This document shows positions 35,601-43,793 of a DNA stretch of 46,433 nucleotides, in pieces. The DNA is taken from the NCBI RefSeq assembly GCF_002154225.1, contig NZ_MTSE01000030.1, forward strand, positions 1-46,433. The letters run 5' to 3'. A program made the position numbers and the translations under genes. Under the pieces are notes generated by a model. That model had not been told where the DNA came from, made no database searches, and worked only from the letters and a program-made list of their open reading frames with translations. Numbering within the stretch: the first letter of the stretch is position 1; each line of letters opens with the position of its first letter. Source of the stretch: Hymenobacter crusticola. GTDB lineage: Bacteria > Bacteroidota > Bacteroidia > Cytophagales > Hymenobacteraceae.

Positions 35601-38063
35601 GTGCAAGTGCGGAGCTTCACGAGCGCGCCAGGAGCCGCCAACCTAGCTCGCGCATTGCGCCTAGGTACCTCCCAGGTAGAGATTACCTCAGGAGCCTGGG
35701 CCATCAGCCAGCCGGCTTCGCTCTCCTTCGACGCAGGCACCTCTACTATTCTGCTCAGCACCGGCACTGCTTTCAACGGCAGTGGCTTTACGTATAACAA
35801 AGTACAAACCGGCTCGAACGTAGTCCACACCCTAGGTGGCAGTAGCACCATCGCAACCCTACTGCTGGCCGGCGATAACACGGTAACGGGGAACAATACT
35901 ATTACCGAGCAACTGTACCTGGAGCCAGGCTCTACGTTTTTGTTCGGTGCGGGTACCACTACCTCGTTTACCGCCGCCGCCAGCGTGCAAGCCGTTGGTA
36001 CCGGCGCCAATGTTATTACCCTGCAAAGCACCGACAGCGGCGACCCGTTTATCTGGACTAAGCCAGCCAGCGCCGGCACAACGGGTACCGTGTGTGCCAG
36101 CTATATCTACCTGCGCGACAGCCAAGCCCAAGGTGGAGCCTATTTCGAGGCGGGCCAGCAAGCCAACAACCAAGGCAATACCTCAGGCTGGAGCTTTGCG
36201 TCGCTTCCTCAGGTCGCTTATCGCAGTCAGCAGGTATGTCCGCAGGCCGGGCCACACCCCTTGCGCCTTGCCTTCACAGGCCTTGATCGGTTCACCCAAA
36301 CGTCAACGGCTTTGGCAGTAGCTCAATTTCCGCTGAAAGTGCTGCTCAAGAACATAACGACTGGTACTGTAGAGACGCTGACAGTTCCGAATGCTAACTA
36401 CGACTACATCGTGCCTAGCAGCACCTCTACCAACGAGTATCGTGTGTTGCAAGTAGCCACTAACGACGCTAGCTGCGGTCCGTTGGTCAATGCTGGGCCC
36501 TTTCCCGTTGTTACGGACGCTCCGCTTAGCGGTACGGTAGGTCAGTGGACGGGCATTGGCGCCACGCCCAACTGGCTGGATTGTCAGAACTGGGCTAGTG
36601 GCACTGTTCCGACGGCTACTACTGACGTGACCGTTGGACCGAGCAGCGTTGCGCCTGTTCTCAATGGCCCTAGTGCTACCGTAGGCACCCTGCGCGTACT
36701 ACTGGGCGGGCAACTGGTGCTCGGCAACAACGCTGAGCTCACCGTTGCCGGTGACTGGCTCAACAGTGGCACAGCCACGCTGGCCTCACAGAGCCAAGTG
36801 ACATTCGCTGGCAGCAGTTCTCAAACCATTGCCGGCGGTTCATTCGGCCGGGTGGTGGTAAACAACCCGGCTGGCCTCGTGCTGCAAGCTGATGCTAGCT
36901 CTGCTACCAGCCTCACGCTCACAGCAGGCGTCATCAATACGGGTAGCTCTAAGTGGCTGCATACAAACCCGCTTGGTAGCAGCCTAAGCGGTGGCAGCCC
37001 AACTAGTTATGTGGCCGGCACCTTGCGCCGCCACTTAACCAGCGGTACTACCGATATCTATACCTTCCCAGTGGGTAATACCAGTCAATACGCGCGCCTC
37101 GACCTGCTCAGTACTCAACTCGGCGGCACCAGCTACTTAGAGGCCCGTTTTGGCCCCAAATCAGATCCTGACGCTGGTTTGAGCTGCGACGACACGACTC
37201 CGATGGTGCACTATACAGCCATACATCCGGCTGGTATCTGGACGCTTACCCCCAGCACGCAGCCAACCAGCGGCAGCTACGCTGTGCGCGCCTACCTCGC
37301 CCCATTCACGAACTTAGTTAATAACCAGTTTGGCCTCGTGAAGCGCCCCGATAACAGCACCAGCGCCGCCGATTGGACTACCGGTGGCGGCTTGATCAGC
37401 CCCGACGACGGCGAGGGGCGCCTCGTGACCGATGGCTATGCGTTGCGCAGCGGCTTGCGCAGCTTCAGCCAATTCGGCTTAGCTGTCACCCAACTCCCGA
37501 AAGTACTGCCTGTCACCTTGGTAAGTTTCAAAGCAACTATTCGCGGTAACACTGCACTATTGACTTGGACTACTGCTCAGGAGCTAGCTATTACCAAGTA
37601 TGAGGTTGAACGCAGCACGGATGGCCGTACATTCCAGCGAATAGGTGAAACTCTACCTAAAGCAGGTTCGCATAACCAGTACACGTACGTAGATGAGGAA
37701 GCGGCCCAGCTTGGACAAGAGCATCAGGTGCTCTATTACCGGTTGCATGTTGTGGAGCCAGGCGCTACTACTTATAGCCCAGTAGCTTCGCTGCGGTTTA
37801 CTGATCGAACGAAGGAACTAGCTGTGTGGCCGTCTATATTCACAACAGAGCTACACATTGATGGTACAAACTTGCGCGAAGATTTACTCCACTTAGAGCT
37901 GCTCAACACGCGCGGTCAGGTGGTGTATAGTCAAGCGCTACCAACCCATACTACTTCAACGGTACTATCTGGCTTGAATTTGCCGGCGGGTTTGTACTTG
38001 GTGCGTATTACTACTAAGAGCACACTACATCAACAGCGAGTTGTATACGAGCATAACAGATAA
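32649..38063 (+). CDS. Giant repeat-containing T9SS cargo protein (type A sorting domain)
   Basis: An 1804-residue secreted protein. A signal peptide (two Arg then LLTLALLGGTSPLVHA) ends near residue 36. Repeats begin with W-VGG-G-W...HWA: YYWVGGTGRWSDLNHWA (about 38), LYWVGGAGTWHDPSHWA (about 413) and LYWVGGTGRWSEQAHWA (about 828), with FDANSF or FDAQSF about 35 residues later; a fourth, diverged copy is GQWTGIGATPNWLDCQNW (about 1297). Between them are Gly/Thr/Ser-rich beta segments typical of beta-helix adhesins. A fibronectin-like region (about 1615-1700) precedes a C-terminal T9SS sorting domain (VYSQALPTHTT, LPAGLYLVRI). It is probably displayed on the cell surface or released; the role could be adhesion or matrix. 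It follows the polysaccharide genes directly. Confidence 0.92.
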   Translation: MIFSTLYSLYRVATRSRRWLLTLALLGGTSPLVHAADYYWVGGTGRWSDLNHWATSSGGTIHPSQVPQNTDNVRFDANSFTASTQTVTIPTTVTCLDMDWTGAVHPSPSGTLINGMRLIGGGTVEVNGNLRLMAGLGQQDASFRMLASNSGHELDLQNVPINGRLSFDNEAGGWVFVSNANLVQYGATPGLIITAGSIDFGDVTISCYGFRSTGARPRSLDLNASTINLLGPVNSWEVAGSNLILDAGTSTLRLGSTARSTANGYSFASTAQIYNVVEVAAGANATLNVAGSTFKTLTVNGNATLTTAAAITSSLVLGREAVLRAASNQVLAFSSRATLTTSGDCAGLAQLQANIPGRAATLQRAGGWGSTSLRYAAVQDITFTGGGSLPATNCLDRGNNQGATFTSLPIADLYWVGGAGTWHDPSHWATTSGGSAAGNTCLPTLATNVHFDANSFSAPGQMVVLDGANAFCRDLDWTGANAPVFRTAAADVAQKQLGIGGSLNFTSSMTLNLGTTDVVFYGHEADQPASSVTTAGRVLTGNVYFRAPGSTYSLLDALTLAPGANSPNGRLYVEAGTFNTNSQAITAQGFTSGYAASSSIFTTGSGSGGPVSAAVTTVTLGSSTITLTPASATSDVGSRTTYTWDVAPGVVLNAISSSIRISSNSTRNQPAYFRAGLGMQYNVVTFTDAAALSLPTLVSGGGAVATFAQLSFAGSANINASNNFTQQLILTAGSSYTFNNTTQSFAADAQLNAIGGCPGYVGINGTSSTARATFSKPAGGLQANLPLQYAALRNVAFTGGAGWEATRSLDNGGTSGIVYTQRPVPRTLYWVGGTGRWSEQAHWALSSGGTGGNCIPNQLDEVIFDAQSFSSTGQIVTQDVTLAVCASLSWATVTNTPTFSGIATNKLSVYGSLTWSPAMNQLLLGETQLLSAGNLTSAGQPFGGALTIDAPDATVMLTDALLQTRNGGSGLTLSAGTLLTNNQSVQVRSFTSAPGAANLARALRLGTSQVEITSGAWAISQPASLSFDAGTSTILLSTGTAFNGSGFTYNKVQTGSNVVHTLGGSSTIATLLLAGDNTVTGNNTITEQLYLEPGSTFLFGAGTTTSFTAAASVQAVGTGANVITLQSTDSGDPFIWTKPASAGTTGTVCASYIYLRDSQAQGGAYFEAGQQANNQGNTSGWSFASLPQVAYRSQQVCPQAGPHPLRLAFTGLDRFTQTSTALAVAQFPLKVLLKNITTGTVETLTVPNANYDYIVPSSTSTNEYRVLQVATNDASCGPLVNAGPFPVVTDAPLSGTVGQWTGIGATPNWLDCQNWASGTVPTATTDVTVGPSSVAPVLNGPSATVGTLRVLLGGQLVLGNNAELTVAGDWLNSGTATLASQSQVTFAGSSSQTIAGGSFGRVVVNNPAGLVLQADASSATSLTLTAGVINTGSSKWLHTNPLGSSLSGGSPTSYVAGTLRRHLTSGTTDIYTFPVGNTSQYARLDLLSTQLGGTSYLEARFGPKSDPDAGLSCDDTTPMVHYTAIHPAGIWTLTPSTQPTSGSYAVRAYLAPFTNLVNNQFGLVKRPDNSTSAADWTTGGGLISPDDGEGRLVTDGYALRSGLRSFSQFGLAVTQLPKVLPVTLVSFKATIRGNTALLTWTTAQELAITKYEVERSTDGRTFQRIGETLPKAGSHNQYTYVDEEAAQLGQEHQVLYYRLHVVEPGATTYSPVASLRFTDRTKELAVWPSIFTTELHIDGTNLREDLLHLELLNTRGQVVYSQALPTHTTSTVLSGLNLPAGLYLVRITTKSTLHQQRVVYEHNR

Positions 38064-38099
38064 ATAATCTAACAGGTATAGATAGATCCTCTTTTTAAT

Positions 38100-38145
38100 A
38101 TGCTTCTTGTTTGATCTCTCACACAAAAGATCAAACAAGAAGCAT
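38100..38145 (+). terminator. 18-bp terminator hairpin after the T9SS protein gene
   Basis: A perfect 18-bp stem (38100-38117 with 38128-38145), 10-nt loop, followed by a T-rich run, 36 bp after the stop codon. Confidence 0.8.
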
Positions 38146-38258
38146 GTTGATTTTTGTTGAGAAATGGCTTGTAACTCAGATATAGTTAATTGTATGTAGA
38201 TAACTGGCTAGTTACTAGAATCAAGAATTAATTATCCATGCTAAAACTTGAATAATAA

Positions 38259-38344
38259 TTTCAAATTGGGAATAATTCATTTCAAATTAGGAATAATAGC
38301 AAATTATAATTCTGCTAGACAAACAATAGTTTCAAAATGGGAAT
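38259..38344 (+). promoter_or_regulatory. Three direct copies of a 15-bp motif (possible activator sites)
   Basis: The copies at 38259-38273, 38280-38294 and 38330-38344 read TTTCAAATTGGGAAT, TTTCAAATTAGGAAT and TTTCAAAATGGGAAT. Each carries a weak dyad (TTC...GAA). Centre spacings are 21 bp and 50 bp, close to whole helical turns, so bound proteins would sit on the same face of the DNA. They lie about 410-490 bp upstream of a sigma-54-type activator gene, a typical place for enhancer sites. Confidence 0.55.
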
Positions 38345-38456
38345 GCTTTTTCTTTAAATTATATCTCATATAAATTTAGGCGAATAAGCTTATGACATGG
38401 ACTGGTTTTTGACCTATTCAGCATCGCTTTGTCGATAAATTATTTTGTAAATATTT

Positions 38457-38493
38457 AAAAATCAGGACATGACTTGTTTATGCCCTGATTTTT
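38457..38493 (+). terminator. Hairpin with T-run in the intergenic region
   Basis: A 10-bp stem (38457-38466 with 38484-38493, plus inner CAT/ATG pairs), followed by further T residues. Its plus-strand orientation suggests it ends a short transcript starting in the repeat region, or acts as a leader attenuator of the regulator gene. Confidence 0.55.
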
Positions 38494-38752
38494 TATATAA
38501 ATAATCTTCTGTAACCGAACTCTACTGATACTTTTTAGTAAAGCCTGGTATATACTCCAACACTTTCAAAAAAATTGAGTCAATCTTTTAGCATTCATGA
38601 TCAATTTTTATCGACTAAAATAACAAAAACAAGGATTGAATCAATTTTAAATTGTATTTAACTATCCCGCCTGTCAATCAAACAGTGAGATTACAGTACC
38701 GTCTTACGTTACTAAATCACTGATCTTCATTACATAATTCCTCCCCGATCAT

Positions 38753-40111
38753 ATGAAGGTCGAGACCAGTACCTCTTTCAGCATTTGTATTATTGAAGAC
38801 GACCCCTGGTATGGCCAACTTCTACAATACCAATTGTCACTCAATCCCGATTATCGGGTTTCTTTATTCGCTTCAGGCAGGGAATTCTTCGATACGGTAC
38901 AGGAACAGCCAGATGTAGTGACCATCGACTTCGCCCTACCTGATATTAGCGGTGATAAATTGCTGCAAAGGCTTCAAGAGCGCTTTCCGCAGTTACCCGT
39001 CATCGTCATCAGTGCGCAAAATAAGATTACTACTGCCGTAGAGCTTTTGAAACTAGGAGCAACGGACTACCTTATAAAAGACGAGTATACTAAGGAACTG
39101 CTGTGGAATGCTATTCTGAAAATTAAAGAAAATTCCAGCCTCAAGCGGCAGGTGAAGCAACTAGAGCGGCAATTACAGGAGAAGTATAATTTCAGCAACC
39201 TGCTCAAGGGTAACAGCCCCGCTATCAGAGCCACATTCGCGCTAATGGAGCGCGCCTCCCAAACGCCAGTGAATGTCTCTATTACCGGTGAGACGGGCAC
39301 GGGTAAAGAATTGGTAGCGAAGGCTATCCACATGAATTCAGAACGTCAGAAAGAACCGTTTGTAGCGGTAAACATGGCGGCCATCCCCAGCGAACTAGTG
39401 GAGAGCGAACTATTCGGTCACGAGAAGGGTGCTTTTACTGGTGCAATTGGGCGTAAGATCGGCAAGTTTGAAGAAGCGAACGGGGGTACATTGTTTTTGG
39501 ACGAAATCGGAGAATTACCTGCCGGTTTACAAGCCAAACTACTGCGCGTATTGCAGGAGCGCGAACTGCAGCGTGTAGGCGGCAATCAGAAGATCAAGCT
39601 CAACGTGCGCCTGATTACAGCTACGCACAAAAACCTAGCAACAGAGGTGCAGCAGGGTAATTTGCGCGAAGATTTGTACTATCGTCTTATTGGCTTGCCT
39701 ATTGCGCTGCCTCCCTTACGTGAGCGCAGCCACGATATTGTCTTTCTAGCCAAACACTTCCTAGATGAGTTTTGCCGGGAGTACCAGAAACCCAATCTGA
39801 AGATCTCTCCAGCGGCTCAGCAGAAACTACTGACTTATAATTACCCTGGCAACGTGCGCGAATTGAAAACAGCTATAGAGTTGGCAGCTGTACTCAGCAA
39901 TGACGGGGAGATTCAACCTGGAGATATTTTATTTACGCCACCTGCCGCGCCAAAAAGCTTTTTAGCAGAGGAGAGGACTCTACGTGAATATACTTATGTT
40001 ATCATCCGCCACCATCTGGATAAATACAGTAACAACGTTCCGCTGGTGGCACAAAAGCTAGACGTTGGTCGGTCCACTATCTATAAGATGATTCAGGAGG
40101 GACAGCTGTAA
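38753..40111 (+). CDS. NtrC-type sigma-54-dependent response regulator
   Basis: A 452-residue three-domain regulator. Receiver: acidic pair in IIEDDPW and phospho-acceptor Asp59 (TIDFALPD), with DYLIKDE. Linker coiled coil about 125-145. AAA+ domain: Walker A GETGTGKE (179-186), GAFTGA (226-231), which contacts sigma-54, Walker B LFLDE (247-251) and arginine-finger region REDLYYRL (305-312). Output: a Fis-type HTH at about 415-450 (VAQKLDVGRSTIYKMIQ). When phosphorylated it should activate sigma-54 promoters. The stop codon overlaps the start of the hybrid kinase by 1 bp, so the two are translationally coupled and presumably a cognate pair. Target genes may include the nearby polysaccharide and surface-protein genes (inference). 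Confidence 0.95.
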   Translation: MKVETSTSFSICIIEDDPWYGQLLQYQLSLNPDYRVSLFASGREFFDTVQEQPDVVTIDFALPDISGDKLLQRLQERFPQLPVIVISAQNKITTAVELLKLGATDYLIKDEYTKELLWNAILKIKENSSLKRQVKQLERQLQEKYNFSNLLKGNSPAIRATFALMERASQTPVNVSITGETGTGKELVAKAIHMNSERQKEPFVAVNMAAIPSELVESELFGHEKGAFTGAIGRKIGKFEEANGGTLFLDEIGELPAGLQAKLLRVLQERELQRVGGNQKIKLNVRLITATHKNLATEVQQGNLREDLYYRLIGLPIALPPLRERSHDIVFLAKHFLDEFCREYQKPNLKISPAAQQKLLTYNYPGNVRELKTAIELAAVLSNDGEIQPGDILFTPPAAPKSFLAEERTLREYTYVIIRHHLDKYSNNVPLVAQKLDVGRSTIYKMIQEGQL

Positions 40112-43100
40112 TGGATAACAACTACAACGCCGTAGCTACGCTTTCCATCGAGAATGCACGTCTGCAGCAAATCCTAGTACAGCAAGAAGCCGAAATTCGC
40201 GCGCTCAAAACTCAACTACAACTTCAGTCTGTCGCTGGCACGCCTACTCCGCTAGCTATCTTAGGAAATTTCGACCCTTTCCTATATTTAGTAGAGGAGG
40301 CGTTTACTGCAGTGCTGCTCAGTGACCCGGATGGCTGCATCACTTGGATTAATCAAGGCTTCAGTAAGCTCTGCGGCTATGAGTTACATGAAGTAGTAGG
40401 TGTATCCGGTAAAGAATTGCTACGCAAGTCATTGCAGGGAACCGAGGTGGAAAAGCATATCGATAAGTGCTTAGCTAACAAGCTGCCTTTTGAGTACGAG
40501 GTACCGGCGCCTTGCGGGCACTCGTCACGTTGGATTCGGGTTAAGGCACAACCCATTTTCGACAGCAACCAGCAGCTTACTCTATACGCGGGTTTGCTCG
40601 AAGATATTACGGATCGGAAGACGGCTCAACTGCAGCTAGTGGAAAATGAGCACCGCTATCGCAAGCTCATCGAAAACGCACCAGTAGTACTCCACGAGTG
40701 GCGTAAAAATGTTGATGGAACCTACGAATGGACTTACACTAGTCCGAATCTGCGAGAGATTTTTGCGCTTGAATCCTCTGATGTAAGTCAATTAGTTCGC
40801 TATATCCATCCCCATGACAAAGCGCGGTGGTTTCAGACAATCGATGAATCGGAGAGGCTGCGTAAACCCTGGCGTTTTGAAGGGCGACTAGAAGTACCTG
40901 GCCAACCGCTTCGATGGTGGCGTAGCAGTGCTATCATTGCCAGTGAAGACGAGCGCGGATTGCTATTCCTAGGTATTCTAGAAGACATTACGACTTCTAT
41001 GCTGGCCCAAGAGGCGATGCGGGAGAGCGAGCAACGCTGGCATGCGGCTATGGAAGGTGTCGGTAACGATACATGGGAGTATGATGTACAGACTCAGAAA
41101 GTTTTACTCTCACCGAAGTCTCGCCAGTTCTTTGGCTGCCCCGCTGCTACTTTAGAAGAATCGCGCTATCTAGACTTAACTCAAAGCAGGATTCATCCCG
41201 ATGACAAAGTGCTTGTGCAACATACAGCCGAAGCTTATTTACGCGCGGAATTACCGTTGTATGATGTCACTTTTCGCTTATTAGGCGAAAATAGTGAGAT
41301 TAATTGGGTGTCAGCACGAGGAATGATTACTAAGCGCGACGAGCAAGGTAAGCCGCTCTTCATTACGGGTACCTATACTGACGTAACCGAAATCACCTGT
41401 GCGAAGCTAGCACAAGAAGCGGCTATGCTACGGTTGTCAAGTACCATTGATAGTATGCATCGAGCCATACTCTTAGAGGACGAAAACCGTAAGGTAGTAC
41501 TGGTAAATGAAGCTTTCTGCAGGCTATTGGAGCCTGACAAAAAACCTAGTCAGCTTATAAATGTAGATTGCAACAGTTTGTTTGACTGTGTGAAGCAACA
41601 ATTTAGCGACGAAGATGGGTTTGTGCGCAGCGTCAACGACACAGTGCTCCACCGAAAAACTATACGGGCAGAAAGCGTTACTCTAAAGGACGGCCGTATT
41701 CTAGAGAGGAACTCGTTTCCTATCTACGCCAAAGGCCGCTACATCGGGCAGCTGTGGAAATACGAAGACATCACAAAGCGCAAGGCTGATGAATTGGCCT
41801 TGAAACGACGGGAGGAAAAGTACCGTGGTATCTTAAAAAACATGAACCTAGGTCTGCTTGAAGCTGACTCTAATGGCAAAATCATCTTTGTTAATGATAG
41901 CTACTGTGATATCACGCGCTACTCGAAAGAAGAACTGATGCATAGCTATCCTGAACAGTTCTTGATTAGTGAAGCTAGTCGGGAGCTAATTAGGCAGAAG
42001 CGAAAATTGCGCACACAAGGCATTCAAGACACCTACGAAATTCCGATCAAAACGAAGGACAATGAACTCAAGTGGCTGCTAGTGAGTGCCGCACCACTCT
42101 ATGATGATGATCGACAAATAATAGGTTCTATTGGGGTACACCTAGATATTACGCACCAGAAACAGCTGGAGATCAAGCTACGTGAGGCGAAGAAACAGGC
42201 GGAAGAGTCGGCTCGGGCCAAAGAAATGTTCTTGGCCAACATGAGCCACGAAATCCGCACGCCGATGAACGCCATTCTAGGCATGAGTCAGCTGCTCAGC
42301 AAAACTCCACTATCCGGCCAGCAGAATAATTATCTGCACGCTATTACATCTTCTGCTGAGAATCTGCTCGTCATCATTAACGATATTTTAGATCTGTCAA
42401 AGATTGATGCGGGCGAGATGACGATTGAAAAAATTGGCTTTAGCCTGCACAAAGTATGCGAGCAAGTAGAAAAAACACTACGTTACAAGGCCGAAGACAA
42501 AGGTCTGAGCTTGAAGGTTCAAGTCTCTCCTGACATCCCAGACGTATTGCGCGGCGATCCATACCGCATTACGCAGGTGCTACTAAACTTAGCGGGCAAT
42601 TCCGTAAAGTTCACGGAAAAAGGAGAAGTTAATGTGTACTGCGAGTTGGCAGGGACCATCGGGCACGAAACAATCATTGGTTTTACTGTTAGTGATACCG
42701 GTATCGGTATCGATCCGCAGTACTTACAGAACTTGGGCAGAAATTTTAGCCAAGAGGATTCATCCGTTTCGCGCAAGTTTGGTGGCACTGGACTAGGACT
42801 GAGTATTTCACGTAGTTTAGTGAACCTGATGGGGGGTGAGATTCACATTGAAAGTGAGAAGAATTGCGGTACAACTAGCTCTTTTTCGCTGCTCTTACCT
42901 ATCGGCGCGGTTACTGATCTGCCGCGCAAAGGATTTTCTGGTAGTTCCATGTTTATCCTAGAGGGCGTGAGAGGCAAACGTGTACTGCTGGTAGAAGACA
43001 ACGAATACAACCGCCTGCTCGCCAAATCCTTTCTAAACCAAGCTCACATTGAGGTAGCGGAAGCCGAAAATGGCCTCGTGGCTGTAGAACTAGCACGTCA

Positions 43101-43716
43101 GCAACAGTTTGACTTAATTCTGATGGACGTGCAGATGCCTGTTATGAACGGCTATGAGGCCACAGCTAAATTGCGAGAAGAGCTCAAGCTGCAAACCCCC
43201 ATCATTGCCTTGACTGCGAATGCTATTCGGGGCGACAACCAGAAATGTTTGGAAGCAGGTATGAATGATTACCTCTCGAAACCCTTCCACGAAGACGAGC
43301 TGCTCAAGATTATACACGAGTGGCTACTATGCGCTCCTAAACAGCAAGCAGGCAAACTTTATCGGCTTGATATTCTCAAGGAAGCGGCGCACAATGATTC
43401 TAAGTTCATCACTTTCATGCTTCGCACGTTCTTGAAAAGTAACGAAGACGTGCTCAGCAGTCTTAACACCGGTTTGCGAACTGGCAATGTGGAAGTTCTA
43501 AAAGCAGCGGCCCACAAAATCAAGCCTAGCTTACGCCACTTGCAGATCCATCAAGTATTGGTGCTGGTCGAACAGTTGGAAAGCTGGGACACTCCTTTTG
43601 ATAAGCCAATCTTAACGGAGATGGTAGAATCAATTCACAAGCTACTGCGTCAAGTAATGGCACAAATAGTAGAGGATCTCGATACCATCCAACCGGAGCC
43701 AACGACTACGACATAA
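40111..43716 (+). CDS. Multi-PAS hybrid sensor histidine kinase with receiver and Hpt-like domain
   Basis: A 1201-residue cytoplasmic kinase. An N-terminal coiled coil (about 10-40) precedes five PAS-type domains at about 65-170, 180-305, 315-430, 435-560 and 570-695, several with PAC ends (LEDITDRK, TYTDVTE). HisKA has His713 (NMSHEIRTPMNA) and HATPase_c has an N box (NLAGNSVKF), G1 DTGIGID and G2 FGGTGLGLSIS. A receiver follows with LVEDNEYN and Asp1006 (LILMDVQMP), then an Hpt-like helical domain with His1135 (AAAHKIKPS). This is an ArcB/BarA-like His-Asp-His relay that could pass phosphate to the NtrC-type regulator encoded upstream. No membrane segment is seen, so it senses an internal signal. 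Confidence 0.95.
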   Translation: MDNNYNAVATLSIENARLQQILVQQEAEIRALKTQLQLQSVAGTPTPLAILGNFDPFLYLVEEAFTAVLLSDPDGCITWINQGFSKLCGYELHEVVGVSGKELLRKSLQGTEVEKHIDKCLANKLPFEYEVPAPCGHSSRWIRVKAQPIFDSNQQLTLYAGLLEDITDRKTAQLQLVENEHRYRKLIENAPVVLHEWRKNVDGTYEWTYTSPNLREIFALESSDVSQLVRYIHPHDKARWFQTIDESERLRKPWRFEGRLEVPGQPLRWWRSSAIIASEDERGLLFLGILEDITTSMLAQEAMRESEQRWHAAMEGVGNDTWEYDVQTQKVLLSPKSRQFFGCPAATLEESRYLDLTQSRIHPDDKVLVQHTAEAYLRAELPLYDVTFRLLGENSEINWVSARGMITKRDEQGKPLFITGTYTDVTEITCAKLAQEAAMLRLSSTIDSMHRAILLEDENRKVVLVNEAFCRLLEPDKKPSQLINVDCNSLFDCVKQQFSDEDGFVRSVNDTVLHRKTIRAESVTLKDGRILERNSFPIYAKGRYIGQLWKYEDITKRKADELALKRREEKYRGILKNMNLGLLEADSNGKIIFVNDSYCDITRYSKEELMHSYPEQFLISEASRELIRQKRKLRTQGIQDTYEIPIKTKDNELKWLLVSAAPLYDDDRQIIGSIGVHLDITHQKQLEIKLREAKKQAEESARAKEMFLANMSHEIRTPMNAILGMSQLLSKTPLSGQQNNYLHAITSSAENLLVIINDILDLSKIDAGEMTIEKIGFSLHKVCEQVEKTLRYKAEDKGLSLKVQVSPDIPDVLRGDPYRITQVLLNLAGNSVKFTEKGEVNVYCELAGTIGHETIIGFTVSDTGIGIDPQYLQNLGRNFSQEDSSVSRKFGGTGLGLSISRSLVNLMGGEIHIESEKNCGTTSSFSLLLPIGAVTDLPRKGFSGSSMFILEGVRGKRVLLVEDNEYNRLLAKSFLNQAHIEVAEAENGLVAVELARQQQFDLILMDVQMPVMNGYEATAKLREELKLQTPIIALTANAIRGDNQKCLEAGMNDYLSKPFHEDELLKIIHEWLLCAPKQQAGKLYRLDILKEAAHNDSKFITFMLRTFLKSNEDVLSSLNTGLRTGNVEVLKAAAHKIKPSLRHLQIHQVLVLVEQLESWDTPFDKPILTEMVESIHKLLRQVMAQIVEDLDTIQPEPTTTT

Positions 43717-43733
43717 GCGCAAGTTACCATCTC

Positions 43734-43793
43734 ACTAAACAAGCCTGCCTGACTTCATACTAATCAGCGGGAAGTCAGGCAGGCTTGTTTAGT
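43734..43793 (+). terminator. 23-bp perfect terminator hairpin
   Basis: A 23-bp perfect stem (43734-43756 with 43771-43793), 14-nt loop, 17 bp after the hybrid-kinase stop. One of the longest perfect hairpins in the window. Confidence 0.8.

Larger units (their letters stand above)
38146..38752 (+). other. AT-rich regulatory region before the NtrC-type regulator
   Basis: About 600 bp without genes and much more AT-rich than its surroundings. It contains a 15-bp motif in three copies (38259-38344) and a terminator-like hairpin (38457-38493). It probably carries the promoter and control sites for the two signalling genes that follow. I found no confident sigma-54 or TAnnTTTG promoter match. Confidence 0.6.

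Noticed and set aside
35009..36173. Antisense frames of 100-193 codons inside the T9SS protein gene
   Set aside because: Produced by the repeated Gly/Thr/Ser codons of the sense protein; no start context and no motif.
38259..38344. CRISPR-like array
   Set aside because: Three short 15-bp copies at unequal spacing, with no spacer-sized units and no cas gene.
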